From Williamsia herbipolensis (lineage in GTDB: Bacteria > Actinomycetota > Actinomycetes > Mycobacteriales > Mycobacteriaceae), in the NCBI RefSeq assembly GCF_000964005.1, contig NZ_JXYP01000012.1, positions 21,377 to 85,376 of the forward strand: a stretch of 64,000 nt of DNA. The letters are read 5' to 3'. The notes below the pieces were generated by a model that was not told the origin of the DNA, ran no database searches, and saw only the letters and a list, made by a program, of their open reading frames with translations. Both the position numbers and the translations under genes were made by a program. Shown here one piece after another: positions 44,831 through 52,729 of this stretch (the stretch's first letter is position 1; every line of letters begins with the position of its first letter).

Positions 44831-44900
44831 TGAAAACTGCCCCGAGAGCGTGGTCGGAGGGAACATTCCCCTTCAGGCCCCGTCTCGGGGCAGTTTTCGG
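44831..44900. repeat. Island 1 left palindromic repeat
   Basis: Outer arms GAAAACTGCCCCGAGA (44832-44847) and TCTCGGGGCAGTTTTC (44883-44898) are a perfect 16-bp pair. Inside lies GGGAACATTCCC, itself a small hairpin. The right copy is 45751-45820. The nuclease frame stops inside this repeat, and it follows regX3, so it can also end transcripts from both sides. Confidence 0.85.
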
Positions 44901-45705
44901 CCCGGACGGTGGCGGTGCCGATCGGCGCCGGTGATCGCCTCGATGTCGGTGAGTAGCCTGTCCCACTCGTGGACGACATCCTCGTACGTCGGCCGCATCG
45001 TCAGATAGCCCAGGAGCAGGGCCGCGCGGTCACGTCTGCGGTCGTTGCGGTAGTTCTCCGCGCTCGTGTGGTGTGCCCTGCTGTCGCACTCGATCAGAAG
45101 ACGCCCCACTCGCAGGTCCACCCACCCATCCCCGGGATCTCGGGCTGCACCTCGACCGCGTAGCCGCGAGCACGCAGGCGTAACCGGACCATCGTCTCGG
45201 TTCCCGACTGTGCGCGAGTGTCGCAGTCGCGCAGCCATCGTCGGACCTGTGCCGGGCACGCCGGCATCGCCGACGCCAATTCCGTCCGGGACCATCTCAG
45301 TGTCGCCAGCGCAGAATCGGCGATCACGATCCAGGACTCCCGATCGAGGCACCGGGCCGCGCAGTCGAGGGCTATCGGGATGCTGTCGACCGCACCGACG
45401 AACGGGTGCGGACGCCCGTGTCCCTGGCAGCGGCGACGACGTGAGCGTTCGCCGTGCCGCGAGAACCGGATGTGGAGTCCGCGCGCGGTCGGTGGGATCC
45501 ACAGTGCGTGGTGTCGGAGGGCTGAGACGCACGCGAGTACGCCTCCGGCCCGTACGGCGGCCACGGTGTCGGGATCGGCCGCGGGGGTCGCGAACCATCC
45601 GCGTCGCAGTCGGATCAGGTCGCCGGAACGCACCGACGCCCGGATGGCGGTGTCGTCGTGTCCGAGACGTACGAGCTCGGTGCGGGAGAACACGTTGCTG
45701 TGCAT
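44873..45705 (-). pseudogene. AbiEi-like HTH + DUF559-like nuclease, frameshifted
   Basis: The N-terminal half (from ATG 45705, 'FSRTELVRLGHDDTAIRASV', 'RSGDLIRLRRGWFATP') is an AbiEi-type winged helix. It continues to 'EVQPEIPGMGG', after which this frame ends in 'TCEWGVF' and a stop. One frame over, the protein resumes without loss: 'WVDLRVGRLLIECDSRAHHT', then 'NYRNDRRRDRAALLLGYLTMRPTYEDVV', the D-x..-E-x-D core of DUF559/Vsr-like nucleases. One base appears missing at about 45118-45130. Repaired, it would be about 277 residues. It could be a true pseudogene, a sequencing error, or a recoded gene; no slippery heptamer is evident. Confidence 0.75.
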
Positions 45706-45750
45706 GCCGACTTCGACGGTCGCCGCACCGCGGTCGGTTCCCTGCGCTGC

Positions 45751-45820
45751 TGGAAACTGCCCCGACAGCGTCGTCCGAGGGAACATTCCCCTCGCGACCC
45801 CGCCTCGGGGCAGTTTTCAG
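45751..45820. repeat. Island 1 right palindromic repeat
   Basis: This matches the left copy at 60 of 70 positions with no gaps. Its arms GAAACTGCCCCGA (45753-45765) and TCGGGGCAGTTTTC (45805-45818) flank the same GGGAACATTCCC core. Its outer end lies just past the stop of the Rv0495c-like gene, which is transcribed towards it. Confidence 0.85.
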
Positions 45821-45832
45821 CAGCAGCGGCGC

Positions 45833-46663
45833 CTATTCGGCGTCGAGTTCGACGTACTTGATGTCGGTGTCGCGGCGGGTGGTGGCCGCGGCGGTGGCGG
45901 GGTGGATGGCGATGAGGCCGAGTCCGTTACGGCGACGGCAGGCCGCGGCGAGTTCGTCGTAGGCGGCCTGGCCGAGCAGTTCGGTCAGCTCGGGGGCGTA
46001 CGACTGCCAGACCTGGGTGGCACCGACGTGGGCGTCGGGTGAGCCCGAGCAGTACCACTCGAGGTCCTCGCCGCCCGAACCCCAACCACGCCGGTCGAAC
46101 TCGGTGATCGTGGTCTTGAGGATCTGGGTGCCGTCGGGGCGATCGACCCAGGTCTGTTCGCGGCGCACCGGCAGCTGCCAGCACACGTCGGGCTTCACGG
46201 TCAGCGGCTCGAGCCCCTTGCGCAGCGCAATCGCGTGCAGCGCACATCCCGCGCCGCCCGCGAAACCGGGACGGTTCAGGAAGATGCACGCGCCCTTGTG
46301 TTTCCGGGTCTTGATGGCGGGCTCGTCGTCGAGGGTGTCCTCTTCGAGGTATCCGCGCTTGCCCAGCGGATCCTTGCCGGTGCCCTTGCTGTGGAACTGC
46401 CAGTCGGCCGGCGTCAGCATCGACATCCCGTGTTCGAGCCGCTTGCGGTCGTCGTCGTCGGAGAGATACGCCCCGTGGCTGCAACATCCGTCGTTCTCGC
46501 GCCCTTCGATGATGCCCTGGCACGCGGGCGTCCCGAACACGCACGTCCAGTGCGACAGCAACCACGTGAGGTCGGCGCTGATGAGGTGTTCGGGGTCGTC
46601 GGGATCGAAGAAATCGAACCATTCCCGGGGGAAGTCTAGTTCGACCTCGGGAGCGGGTGTCAT
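45833..46663 (-). CDS. Conserved Cys-rich protein, Rv0495c-like
   Basis: 276 residues. '[35 protein letters not shown]', '[20 protein letters not shown]', '[23 protein letters not shown]' and '[10 protein letters not shown]' are conserved in the mycobacterial homologue as I remember it. The several conserved Cys suggest a bound metal (YkgJ/DUF3109-like), but this is not proven. The start is the ATG at 46663; a GTG at 46684, 8 bases from a -10 TACCGT (46698-46693), is an alternative. It is divergent from the ppx gene. Confidence 0.78.
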   Translation of the reverse strand: MTPAPEVELDFPREWFDFFDPDDPEHLISADLTWLLSHWTCVFGTPACQGIIEGRENDGCCSHGAYLSDDDDRKRLEHGMSMLTPADWQFHSKGTGKDPLGKRGYLEEDTLDDEPAIKTRKHKGACIFLNRPGFAGGAGCALHAIALRKGLEPLTVKPDVCWQLPVRREQTWVDRPDGTQILKTTITEFDRRGWGSGGEDLEWYCSGSPDAHVGATQVWQSYAPELTELLGQAAYDELAAACRRRNGLGLIAIHPATAAATTRRDTDIKYVELDAE

Positions 46664-46705
46664 CTTGTCGGTGGCTGCCTGCACAACAGCCAACGGTAGA
46701 CGCAC

Positions 46706-46711
46706 TAGGTT
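46706..46711 (+). promoter_or_regulatory. -10 element, leaderless promoter of ppx gene
   Basis: TAGGTT is exactly 7 bases from the GTG at 46719. A divergent TACCGT (46698-46693) may serve the Rv0495c-like gene. Confidence 0.5.
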
Positions 46712-46718
46712 GTACTGC

Positions 46719-47684
46719 GTGCGCTTAGGAGTTCTCGACGTGGGAAGCAACACCGTCCACCTGTTGGTGGTCGATGCCCATCGCGGTGGGCACCCCACGC
46801 CGATGAGTTCCACGAAATCGACGCTGCGCCTGGCCGAGCAGATCGACGGCTCCGGTCGCCTGTCCGACAGCGGCGCTCGCGCGCTGGTCGAGGCGGTCGA
46901 CGAGTTCACCACGATCGCCCGCACCTCGGGCTGCGAGCAGGTGATGGCGTTCGCGACATCCGCGGTCCGCGACGCCACCAACTGTGACCACGTCCTCGCC
47001 GAGGTCGCCGCCGCGACGGGCGTCGAGGTGGAGGTCCTCACCGGGGAGGACGAGGCGCGGCTGACGTCGCTCGCGGTCCGCCGCTGGTACGGCTGGAGTG
47101 CGGGCCGGATCCTGGCCCTCGACATCGGCGGCGGGTCGCTGGAGTTGTCGAACGGTGTCGACGAGGAACCCGACGTCGCGCTCTCGTTGCCGCTGGGCGC
47201 CGGTCGTCTCACCCGTGAGTGGTTGACCGAGGACCCGCCCGGCAAACGACGGGTCGCGGTCCTGCGCGACTGGCTCGACGCCGAACTCGCCGGCCCCGCG
47301 AAGGCGCTCGCCGACGCCGGTGCCCCCGATCTCGCGGTCGGGACCTCGAAGACCTTCCGGTCGCTGGCGCGACTGACCGGCGCCGCGCCGTCGAGCGCGG
47401 GCCCGCGGGTCACCCGGACCCTGACCAGCAACGGCCTGCGCCAGCTCATCGCGTTCATCTCGCGGATGTCGGTGCGCGACCGCGCCGAACTGGAGGGGGT
47501 CAGCGACGACCGCGCCGGTCAGCTGGTCGCGGGCGCGCTGGTGGCCGAGGCGTCGATGCGGGCGTTGTCGGTCGATACCCTCGAGATCTGTCCGTGGGCC
47601 CTGCGCGAGGGCGTGATCCTGCGCAGGCTCGACGTGGAGCCGATGGCACCTGTCGGCGATCCGCGGGCGCCCGGCACCCGATGA
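46719..47684 (+). CDS. Ppx/GppA-family exopolyphosphatase / pppGpp phosphohydrolase (Rv0496-like)
   Basis: 321 residues. ASKHA-fold phosphatase with '[20 protein letters not shown]' (phosphate 1), '[12 protein letters not shown]', and '[16 protein letters not shown]' (phosphate 2). '[13 protein letters not shown]' follows. It lacks the C-terminal HD domain of E. coli Ppx, as mycobacterial short Ppx proteins do. Polyphosphate is the likely substrate. Its nearness to senX3-regX3 fits phosphate physiology. Start is the GTG at 46719 with a -10 exactly 7 bases upstream. Confidence 0.88.
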   Translation: MRLGVLDVGSNTVHLLVVDAHRGGHPTPMSSTKSTLRLAEQIDGSGRLSDSGARALVEAVDEFTTIARTSGCEQVMAFATSAVRDATNCDHVLAEVAAATGVEVEVLTGEDEARLTSLAVRRWYGWSAGRILALDIGGGSLELSNGVDEEPDVALSLPLGAGRLTREWLTEDPPGKRRVAVLRDWLDAELAGPAKALADAGAPDLAVGTSKTFRSLARLTGAAPSSAGPRVTRTLTSNGLRQLIAFISRMSVRDRAELEGVSDDRAGQLVAGALVAEASMRALSVDTLEICPWALREGVILRRLDVEPMAPVGDPRAPGTR

Positions 47685-47718
47685 CGCTGATCTCGCTCGT
47701 GAGAAAGGGCAGTACGTG

Positions 47719-49176
47719 ATGGCAAGAGAACCCGATCCGGATTCGCGCCCGATCTCGGTCGCGGAGATCCTCGCCCGGCGGGCCGAGGCGGATGCGCAGG
47801 ACGCCGCGAACACGGCCGACTCGGGCGGCGGACGTCGCCGTCGTGGTGGGGCCGGCTCGTTCTCCGTGTCGGAACTGACCGGTGAGCAACCGCGCATCGC
47901 CGGCGGCTCGGCGCACTCCGGCAGCTTCGCCGCCATCGACCGTTCGACCGCGTTCGGGGACGTGACCAGCGGTGACGCTGTACCCGACGACGCCACCCTC
48001 GCCGCGGAGTCCTCGTTCGTCCCGAACCCGGGCGAGGCGCACATCGCGCCGTCGGAGACCCCGCGATACGAACCGCGGTCGCGCCGGTTCCCCCGGTCGG
48101 AGGCGCCGCGCCCGGCTGCCGACCCCGATCCGTTCCCCCGCTCCGAGCCCCCGGTGGGTCGGCCACCGGTCGCCGACACCGCGCGCTGGGCCGCTCCCGA
48201 CACCGCGCGCCCCGACACCGGGCGGCCGGTGCACCCGCCGACCCGCGACATCAGCGCCGGCGCGGTCCGGGACCGACTCGGCGCCGATCAGCCCGCGGGG
48301 GAGGAGGCGACCGGGATCATCCCGCGTTACGCCGACGGCCCGCTGGTGGCGTGGCCGACGCTGCCCGCCGACGAGGACCTCGACGACCTGTCGCCCGAGG
48401 AACGCGAGCGGGCGTTCGAGCGCTACCGCAACTTCGAGGACATCCCCGCCGAGGAGGTCGAGCCGCCGGCGAAGAGCGGTGGTCTGCGCGGCGTGCTGCG
48501 TCGCCTGAGCGGTGACCGCGCCCCCGCCCCGATCACCGAGGCGACACCGACCGACGAGGTGGCGACCGATCCGGTCGCCGATGCGCCTCGCGATCACCCG
48601 TACCGCTTCGCGCCCGAGCCCGAACGCGACGACGTCGATCTCGACGAACTGCCTCCCGCGGATCTGCCGTACGACCACATCGAGCCCAGCGCCGTTGTCG
48701 AGAACCGCGTGGACGACGACCCCGACACCGAGGTGGTCGATCTCGATCGGACGCAGCTCGGCGGGTACGACACCGCCTCGAGGTCGGCCGCGCCCACCTC
48801 GGCATTCGGCGCGACGTCCCTCGAACCGATCGCCGACACCGCCGACACCGTCGACGACACGGCATCGACCCCGACCCGGGCCTCGCGCCGCGCCGCCGCG
48901 ACCGAGGAGGCGTCCCCGACGCGGCAGTGGGTCGTGCTCGGCCTGCAGGTTCTCGCCGGCCTGGTGATCGGGGTCGGACTGTTCCTGGGCTTCACCGAAC
49001 TCTGGCGCTGGAACGTCTACTTCGCGCTGGTCCTCAGCGTTGTCGTCATCTTCGGACTCGTCACGTTCGTGCACGTGGTCCGCCGCAGCCAGGACCTGAT
49101 CAGCACCCTGCTCGCGCTCGCCGTCGGTCTCGTCGTCACCATCGGACCCCTCGCCCTGCTCGCCTCGGGCAACTGA
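47719..49176 (+). CDS. Membrane protein with long disordered N-terminal region (Rv0497-like)
   Basis: 485 residues. 'PISVAEILARRAEADAQ' at the N-terminus is a conserved short motif. About 380 residues of Pro/Asp/Ala-rich low-complexity sequence follow, with 'EDLDDLSPEERERAFERYRNFEDIPAEEV' as a conserved island. The last ~90 residues hold three membrane helices ('WVVLGLQVLAGLVIGVGLFLG', 'VYFALVLSVVVIFGLVTFV', 'LLALAVGLVVTIGPLALLAS'). Function is unknown. The ATG at 47719 follows an AAAGGG site. Its stop overlaps the next start (TGATG). Confidence 0.75.
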   Translation: MAREPDPDSRPISVAEILARRAEADAQDAANTADSGGGRRRRGGAGSFSVSELTGEQPRIAGGSAHSGSFAAIDRSTAFGDVTSGDAVPDDATLAAESSFVPNPGEAHIAPSETPRYEPRSRRFPRSEAPRPAADPDPFPRSEPPVGRPPVADTARWAAPDTARPDTGRPVHPPTRDISAGAVRDRLGADQPAGEEATGIIPRYADGPLVAWPTLPADEDLDDLSPEERERAFERYRNFEDIPAEEVEPPAKSGGLRGVLRRLSGDRAPAPITEATPTDEVATDPVADAPRDHPYRFAPEPERDDVDLDELPPADLPYDHIEPSAVVENRVDDDPDTEVVDLDRTQLGGYDTASRSAAPTSAFGATSLEPIADTADTVDDTASTPTRASRRAAATEEASPTRQWVVLGLQVLAGLVIGVGLFLGFTELWRWNVYFALVLSVVVIFGLVTFVHVVRRSQDLISTLLALAVGLVVTIGPLALLASGN

Positions 49177-50039
49177 TGGCCGATCGGGGGCCGGTCGAGG
49201 TCGACATCCCCATCGGACTGTCGACCGCGTCGGTCTATCCGCAGAACACCGAGGCCGCGTTCCAGTACGCCAGCGAGCTGGGGTTCGACGGCGTCGAGTT
49301 GATGGTGTGGGGCGAACAGGTCAGCCAGGACATCGACCACGTCCACTATCTGTCCGACCGCTACGCCATGCCGGTGCTGTCGGTGCACGCGCCGTGTCTG
49401 CTCATCTCGCAGAGGGTCTGGGGTCGCGACCCCATAGCCAAACTCGCGCGGTCGGTGACCGCCGCGCAGGAGCTCGGCGCCGCGACCGTCGTGGTGCACC
49501 CGCCGTTCCGGTGGCAGCGTCGTTACGTGAAGCAGTTCTCGACGCTCGTCGCCGAACTCGAGGCCGACAGCGGTGTCGCGGTCGCGGTGGAGAACATGTT
49601 CCCGATGCGCGCCGACCGCGTCTTCGGCAAGTACGAGGAGGCCGCGGAGCGGATGCAGCGCCGCGGCGGCCCCGGCATCAACGTCTCGGCCTTCGGCACC
49701 TCGATCGACCCCACCGACGACGGGTTCGCGCACTACACGCTCGACCTGTCGCACACCGCGACCGCCGGCGTCGACGCCCTCGCGCTGTTCGAACGCATGG
49801 GGTCGAACCTCAACCACCTGCACCTCACCGACGGTGTCGGGGCCGCGGTCGACGAACACCTCGTGCCCGGCGACGGCAACCAGCCATGCGTCGAGGTGTG
49901 CCGTCGGCTCGCCGAGAGCGACTTCGCCGGGGCAGTGGTGCTCGAGGTGACCACGGGCTCGGCGCGCACCAAACCCGAACGCAGTGAGATCCTCGCCCGG
50001 TCGCTCGCGTTCGCGCGCGAGCATCTGGCCCGAACCTGA
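49176..50039 (+). CDS. Sugar phosphate isomerase/epimerase-like TIM barrel (Rv0498-like)
   Basis: 287 residues. 'IPIGLSTASVYPQNTEAAFQYASELGFDGVELMVWGE', 'LSVHAPCLL', 'ATVVVHPPFRWQ', 'VAVENMFPM', 'HYTLDLSHTA' and 'LNHLHLTDG' give the AP-endonuclease-2/xylose-isomerase-like barrel with metal-binding Glu, Asp and His. The reaction is unknown. It is part of the ppx-to-proC run and overlaps the preceding gene by one base. Confidence 0.82.
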   Translation: MADRGPVEVDIPIGLSTASVYPQNTEAAFQYASELGFDGVELMVWGEQVSQDIDHVHYLSDRYAMPVLSVHAPCLLISQRVWGRDPIAKLARSVTAAQELGAATVVVHPPFRWQRRYVKQFSTLVAELEADSGVAVAVENMFPMRADRVFGKYEEAAERMQRRGGPGINVSAFGTSIDPTDDGFAHYTLDLSHTATAGVDALALFERMGSNLNHLHLTDGVGAAVDEHLVPGDGNQPCVEVCRRLAESDFAGAVVLEVTTGSARTKPERSEILARSLAFAREHLART

Positions 50040-50056
50040 CCTGAAGGAGACCGCCG

Positions 50057-50902
50057 GTGAAACGGCTCGCCGACCTACGCCCCAGTGACAGCGCGGAGGC
50101 CACCGCCGACCGACGCACCTACCTCATCACCATCGATCCGGTGTTCACCATCGGCAGCAAGGTGCACGGCGGTGCGCTGCAGGCCATCTCCTCGTACGCC
50201 GCGCTGCGCGCCTTCGCCGACACCGCGCCCGATGGGACGGAGATCCCCGCCGACCTGGCCCCGATCGCGGTCGCGAGCAACTTCCTCGGTGCCCCCGACC
50301 CCGCCGAGGTCGAGGTCGTGGTGTGGGTGCGCAAACGGGGGCGTCGGATCTCGCTCGTCGAGGTCGAGATCGTGCAGGGTGGTCGCACCCGGGTGTCGTC
50401 GTCGATCACCCTCGGCCGTCCCGACACCGCGGAGCCGCACTACGTCGCGCCGCAGGCGATCACCGAGATGCCGGTCGAACCGCCCGCCGACGTCGAGTGG
50501 ACCAAGGACTCGGCGATGTCCGACATCGTGCATCTCACCGGCGCCATCGACATGGCCTACGACCCCGCGACCACCCCCATGGTCCGTGGCGAGACCGGTG
50601 CGCCGCTGATGCGGATCTGGGCCCGACCGAGCGACTCGGATCCCGACGGCCCGTTCGCCGTGCTCTGCGGCGACCTGTCGGCGCCGGTGGTGATGAACCT
50701 CGGCCTCATCGGCTGGGCCCCGACGCTGCAGCTCACCGCCTACCTGCGTCGCGCACCTGCACCGGGCTGGCTGCGGATCGAGTCGTCGACCAGCGAGGTC
50801 GGTGCCGGCTGGTTCGAGGAGGACCATAGGGTGATCGACTCCACCGGTGCGCTCGTCGCCCAGTCGCGGCAGCTCGCGTTGATCCCGGAGGGCGCGCCGT
50901 GA
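50057..50902 (+). CDS. Thioesterase-family (double hotdog) protein, Rv0499-like
   Basis: 281 residues. 'DRRTYLITIDPVFTIGSKVHGGALQAISSYAAL' opens the first hotdog, with G-S-K-V-H-G-G like TesB/acyl-CoA thioesterase 2 helices. 'VVWVRKRGRRISLVEVEIVQGGRTRVSSSITLG' and the second-half 'TSEVGAGWFEEDHRVIDSTGALVAQSRQLALIP' complete the double-hotdog pattern. Likely an acyl-CoA thioesterase. The GTG start has a good AAGGAG site 8 bases upstream. Confidence 0.8.
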   Translation: MKRLADLRPSDSAEATADRRTYLITIDPVFTIGSKVHGGALQAISSYAALRAFADTAPDGTEIPADLAPIAVASNFLGAPDPAEVEVVVWVRKRGRRISLVEVEIVQGGRTRVSSSITLGRPDTAEPHYVAPQAITEMPVEPPADVEWTKDSAMSDIVHLTGAIDMAYDPATTPMVRGETGAPLMRIWARPSDSDPDGPFAVLCGDLSAPVVMNLGLIGWAPTLQLTAYLRRAPAPGWLRIESSTSEVGAGWFEEDHRVIDSTGALVAQSRQLALIPEGAP

Positions 50903-50939
50903 TCAGCTGGGGTCCGACTTCGTTCAGAGAGGGATGCGT

Positions 50940-51812
50940 GTGACTCAGCGGGTGGCGATCATCGGCGGCGGCAAGATCGGGGAGGCGCTGCTCGCCGGAC
51001 TGATCCGTTCGGGCCGACCTACCCGTGACCTGGTGGTCGCGGAGAAATCCGAGGAGCGACGGGCCGAACTGGTCGAGGAGTACGGCGTCCGCGTCACCGA
51101 CCTCGCCGACGCCGTCGAGGGTGCGGCGATCGTGGTGCTCGCCATCAAGCCCGCCGATGTCGACGCCGTCCTGGCCAAGGTCGCCGCGGTGGAGGACAAC
51201 GCCGAGGTGGAGCGACTCACCGTCACCCTCGTCGCCGGGCTGCCCACCCGTCGCTACGAGGACACCCTGCCCGCCGGTGCGCCGGTCGTGCGGGTCATGC
51301 CCAACACCCCGATGCTCGTCAACGAGGCGATGTCGGCGGTCGCGCCCGGTCGATACGCGACCGAGGACCACGTCGCGACGGTGGTGGGGTTGCTCGAGTC
51401 GGTGGGGCGGGTCGTCGTCGTGGCCGAGAAGCAGATGGACGCGGTCACCGCGCTGTCCGGATCGGGTCCGGCGTACGCGTTCCTCATGGCCGAGGCGATG
51501 ATCGACGCCGGTGTCGGGCTGGGGCTCACCCGGGCCGTCGCCACCGAGCTCGCCGGTCAGACCATCCGCGGAGCCGGGGTGCTGCTGACCGAGTCGAAGG
51601 TGTCGCCGGTGGACCTGCGCGCGGCGGTCACCTCGCCGGCCGGGACCACGGCCGAGGCGATCCGGCAGCTCGAGGCCAACGGCTTCCGGCACGCGTTCTA
51701 CGAGGCCATGCGGGCCAACGTCGCGGCGAGTGTGTCGATGGCGGCGGCCGACACGCGGCCCGTTTCGGGCGGTTCCGGACCCTCGACATCGGACATCTCC
51801 GACCGCGACTGA
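50940..51812 (+). CDS. proC: Pyrroline-5-carboxylate reductase
   Basis: About 290 residues. The Rossmann start is 'RVAIIGGGKIGEALLAGLIRSG', then 'VVLAIKPADVDAVL', 'VVRVMPNTPMLVNEAMSAV' and the C-terminal P5CR signature 'TALSGSGPAYAFLMAEAMIDAGVGLGLTRAVATELAGQT' plus 'AAVTSPAGTTAEAI'. It makes proline from pyrroline-5-carboxylate. I favour the GTG at 50940 because the AGAGAGGG site is then 7 bases upstream; the ATG at 50934 would abut that site. Confidence 0.94.
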   Translation: MTQRVAIIGGGKIGEALLAGLIRSGRPTRDLVVAEKSEERRAELVEEYGVRVTDLADAVEGAAIVVLAIKPADVDAVLAKVAAVEDNAEVERLTVTLVAGLPTRRYEDTLPAGAPVVRVMPNTPMLVNEAMSAVAPGRYATEDHVATVVGLLESVGRVVVVAEKQMDAVTALSGSGPAYAFLMAEAMIDAGVGLGLTRAVATELAGQTIRGAGVLLTESKVSPVDLRAAVTSPAGTTAEAIRQLEANGFRHAFYEAMRANVAASVSMAAADTRPVSGGSGPSTSDISDRD

Positions 51813-51972
51813 CCCCGCCGGCGCGTGCGTCTGCACACGCCACGCCGACGTTTGACCGCGACACGCCGTATGTCGGTTCGCTAACTGGTCAATCTCAGAA
51901 TGGTTACCCACTCACGTCGCATCTTTCCCACGCGCCACGCTAAGCTCCCTGGAGCACGTGCGTGTCTGGTGT

Positions 51973-51994
51973 CCGCGGGAGGGGAAGCCCGCGG
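51973..51994 (+). other. Hairpin in the leader before the excisionase-like HTH gene
   Basis: Arms CCGCGGG (51973-51979) and CCCGCGG (51988-51994) pair perfectly. The 215-base gap 51813-52027 between proC and the HTH gene otherwise shows only a possible -10 (TAAGCT near 51941) and a GGAGG site at 52012-52016. I see no gene in it. Confidence 0.4.
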
Positions 51995-52027
51995 CCGCGA
52001 CGCGTGCACCGGAGGTATGAGAATTTC

Positions 52028-52321
52028 ATGGCGCCTGCAAGTAATGCCGGCGACCGGAACGGCCCCAGTGGGTCACCGGTCACACCGGCCTCGAGCGGCT
52101 CGAGCACTCCCGCCTCTGGCGGCCAACTGAATGCTGTCGGCTCGGGAACCCAGTTCCTGACCGTGGCCGAGGTGGCCGCGTTGATGCGTGTCTCCAAGAT
52201 GACCGTGTACCGGCTCGTCCACAGCGGCGAACTGCCCGCGGTGCGTGTCGGGCGCTCGTTCCGGGTGCACGCCAAGGCGGTTCACGACTACCTCGAGACG
52301 TCGTACTTCGACGTCGGCTGA
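52028..52321 (+). CDS. Excisionase-like MerR-type HTH protein (Rv0500A-like)
   Basis: 97 residues. A Ser/Gly/Pro-rich N-terminus of ~38 residues precedes 'FLTVAEVAALMRVSKMTVYRLVHSGELPAVRVGRSFRVHAKAVHDYLETSYFD'. This is a BldC/excisionase winged HTH, nearly identical over the domain to the mycobacterial protein as I recall it. It is probably a nucleoid-type regulator. The ATG at 52028 is 11 bases from GGAGG. It precedes the bS22 gene as in M. tuberculosis. Confidence 0.88.
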   Translation: MAPASNAGDRNGPSGSPVTPASSGSSTPASGGQLNAVGSGTQFLTVAEVAALMRVSKMTVYRLVHSGELPAVRVGRSFRVHAKAVHDYLETSYFDVG

Positions 52322-52537
52322 CACCGACGTCTTCGGGTGCCTGCGACCTGCGTGTCGTCCGGCACCCGCCGAGTCCACGATCGCCGTCGTCGCAGGCCCG
52401 CCGATTTCATCTCCGGGCCGGCGTTCGGTAACGTGGACCATTGTTGTGCTCGACGGCCCACCGGCCCCGCGGTTCTGCGGAACGAGTGCAGTCCGCAGAC
52501 CGCAAGGACCATTAGGTCAGATCGTGAGGGTGCCCAG

Positions 52538-52639
52538 ATGGGTTCAGTCATCAAGAAGCGCCGCAAGCGCATGTCGAAGAAGAAGCACCGCAAGCTGCTG
52601 CGTCGCACGCGAGTGCAGCGCAGGAAACTCGGTAAGTGA
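52538..52639 (+). CDS. 30S ribosomal protein bS22 (33 residues)
   Basis: A 33-residue, very basic peptide beginning '[19 protein letters not shown]' and ending 'RVQRRKLGK'. It is the AURKAIP1/COX24-type protein found as bS22 in mycobacterial ribosomes and, as far as I can recall, identical to Rv0500B. A GAGGG site lies 7 bases before the ATG, and a strong terminator follows. The 216-base upstream gap (52322-52537) has a possible -10 TAACGT (52429-52434) and no gene that I can support. Confidence 0.93.
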
Positions 52640-52661
52640 TCGACTGAGTTCTCCCATGACG

Positions 52662-52686
52662 AAACCCGCCGCTGGTCGGCGGGTTT
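52662..52686 (+). terminator. Intrinsic terminator after bS22 gene
   Basis: AAACCCGCCG (52662-52671) and CGGCGGGTTT (52677-52686) pair perfectly around a 5-base loop, and a TTTTCTC run follows. This is the clearest classical terminator in the window. Confidence 0.88.
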
Positions 52687-52717
52687 TCTCATATCTGCGC
52701 CCGACGCCCGCGATGGC

Positions 52718-52723
52718 TAGGGT
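52718..52723 (+). promoter_or_regulatory. -10 element, leaderless promoter of epimerase gene
   Basis: TAGGGT is 6 bases from the ATG at 52730. Confidence 0.45.
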
Positions 52724-52729
52724 GACCCC

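Larger units (their letters stand above)
44824..45826. mobile_element. Palindrome-bounded AbiEi/DUF559 island 1
   Basis: This 1003-bp segment has perfect 23-bp inverted ends (44824-44846 against 45804-45826), starting CTGCTGCTGAAAACTG. Just inside, each end holds a ~70-bp nested palindrome; the two copies are 86% identical (60 of 70) in direct orientation. Between them lies one frameshifted gene with an AbiEi-like HTH and DUF559-like nuclease. It sits between the convergent 3' ends of regX3 and an Rv0495c-like gene, 18 and 6 bases from their stops. No transposase and no clear target duplication are seen. The mobile nature is inferred; a pair of bidirectional terminators is the plain alternative. 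Confidence 0.5.

Noticed and set aside
44831..44900. Island 1 palindromes read only as Rho-independent terminators
   Set aside because: A terminator role is likely but cannot alone explain 86% identity between the two copies and the perfect 23-bp inverted ends; the repeat reading was kept with that caveat.
44873..45786. Type IV toxin-antitoxin (AbiEi/AbiEii) locus
   Set aside because: No AbiEii nucleotidyltransferase-type toxin gene adjoins either AbiEi-like gene, and both have nuclease-like C-termini.
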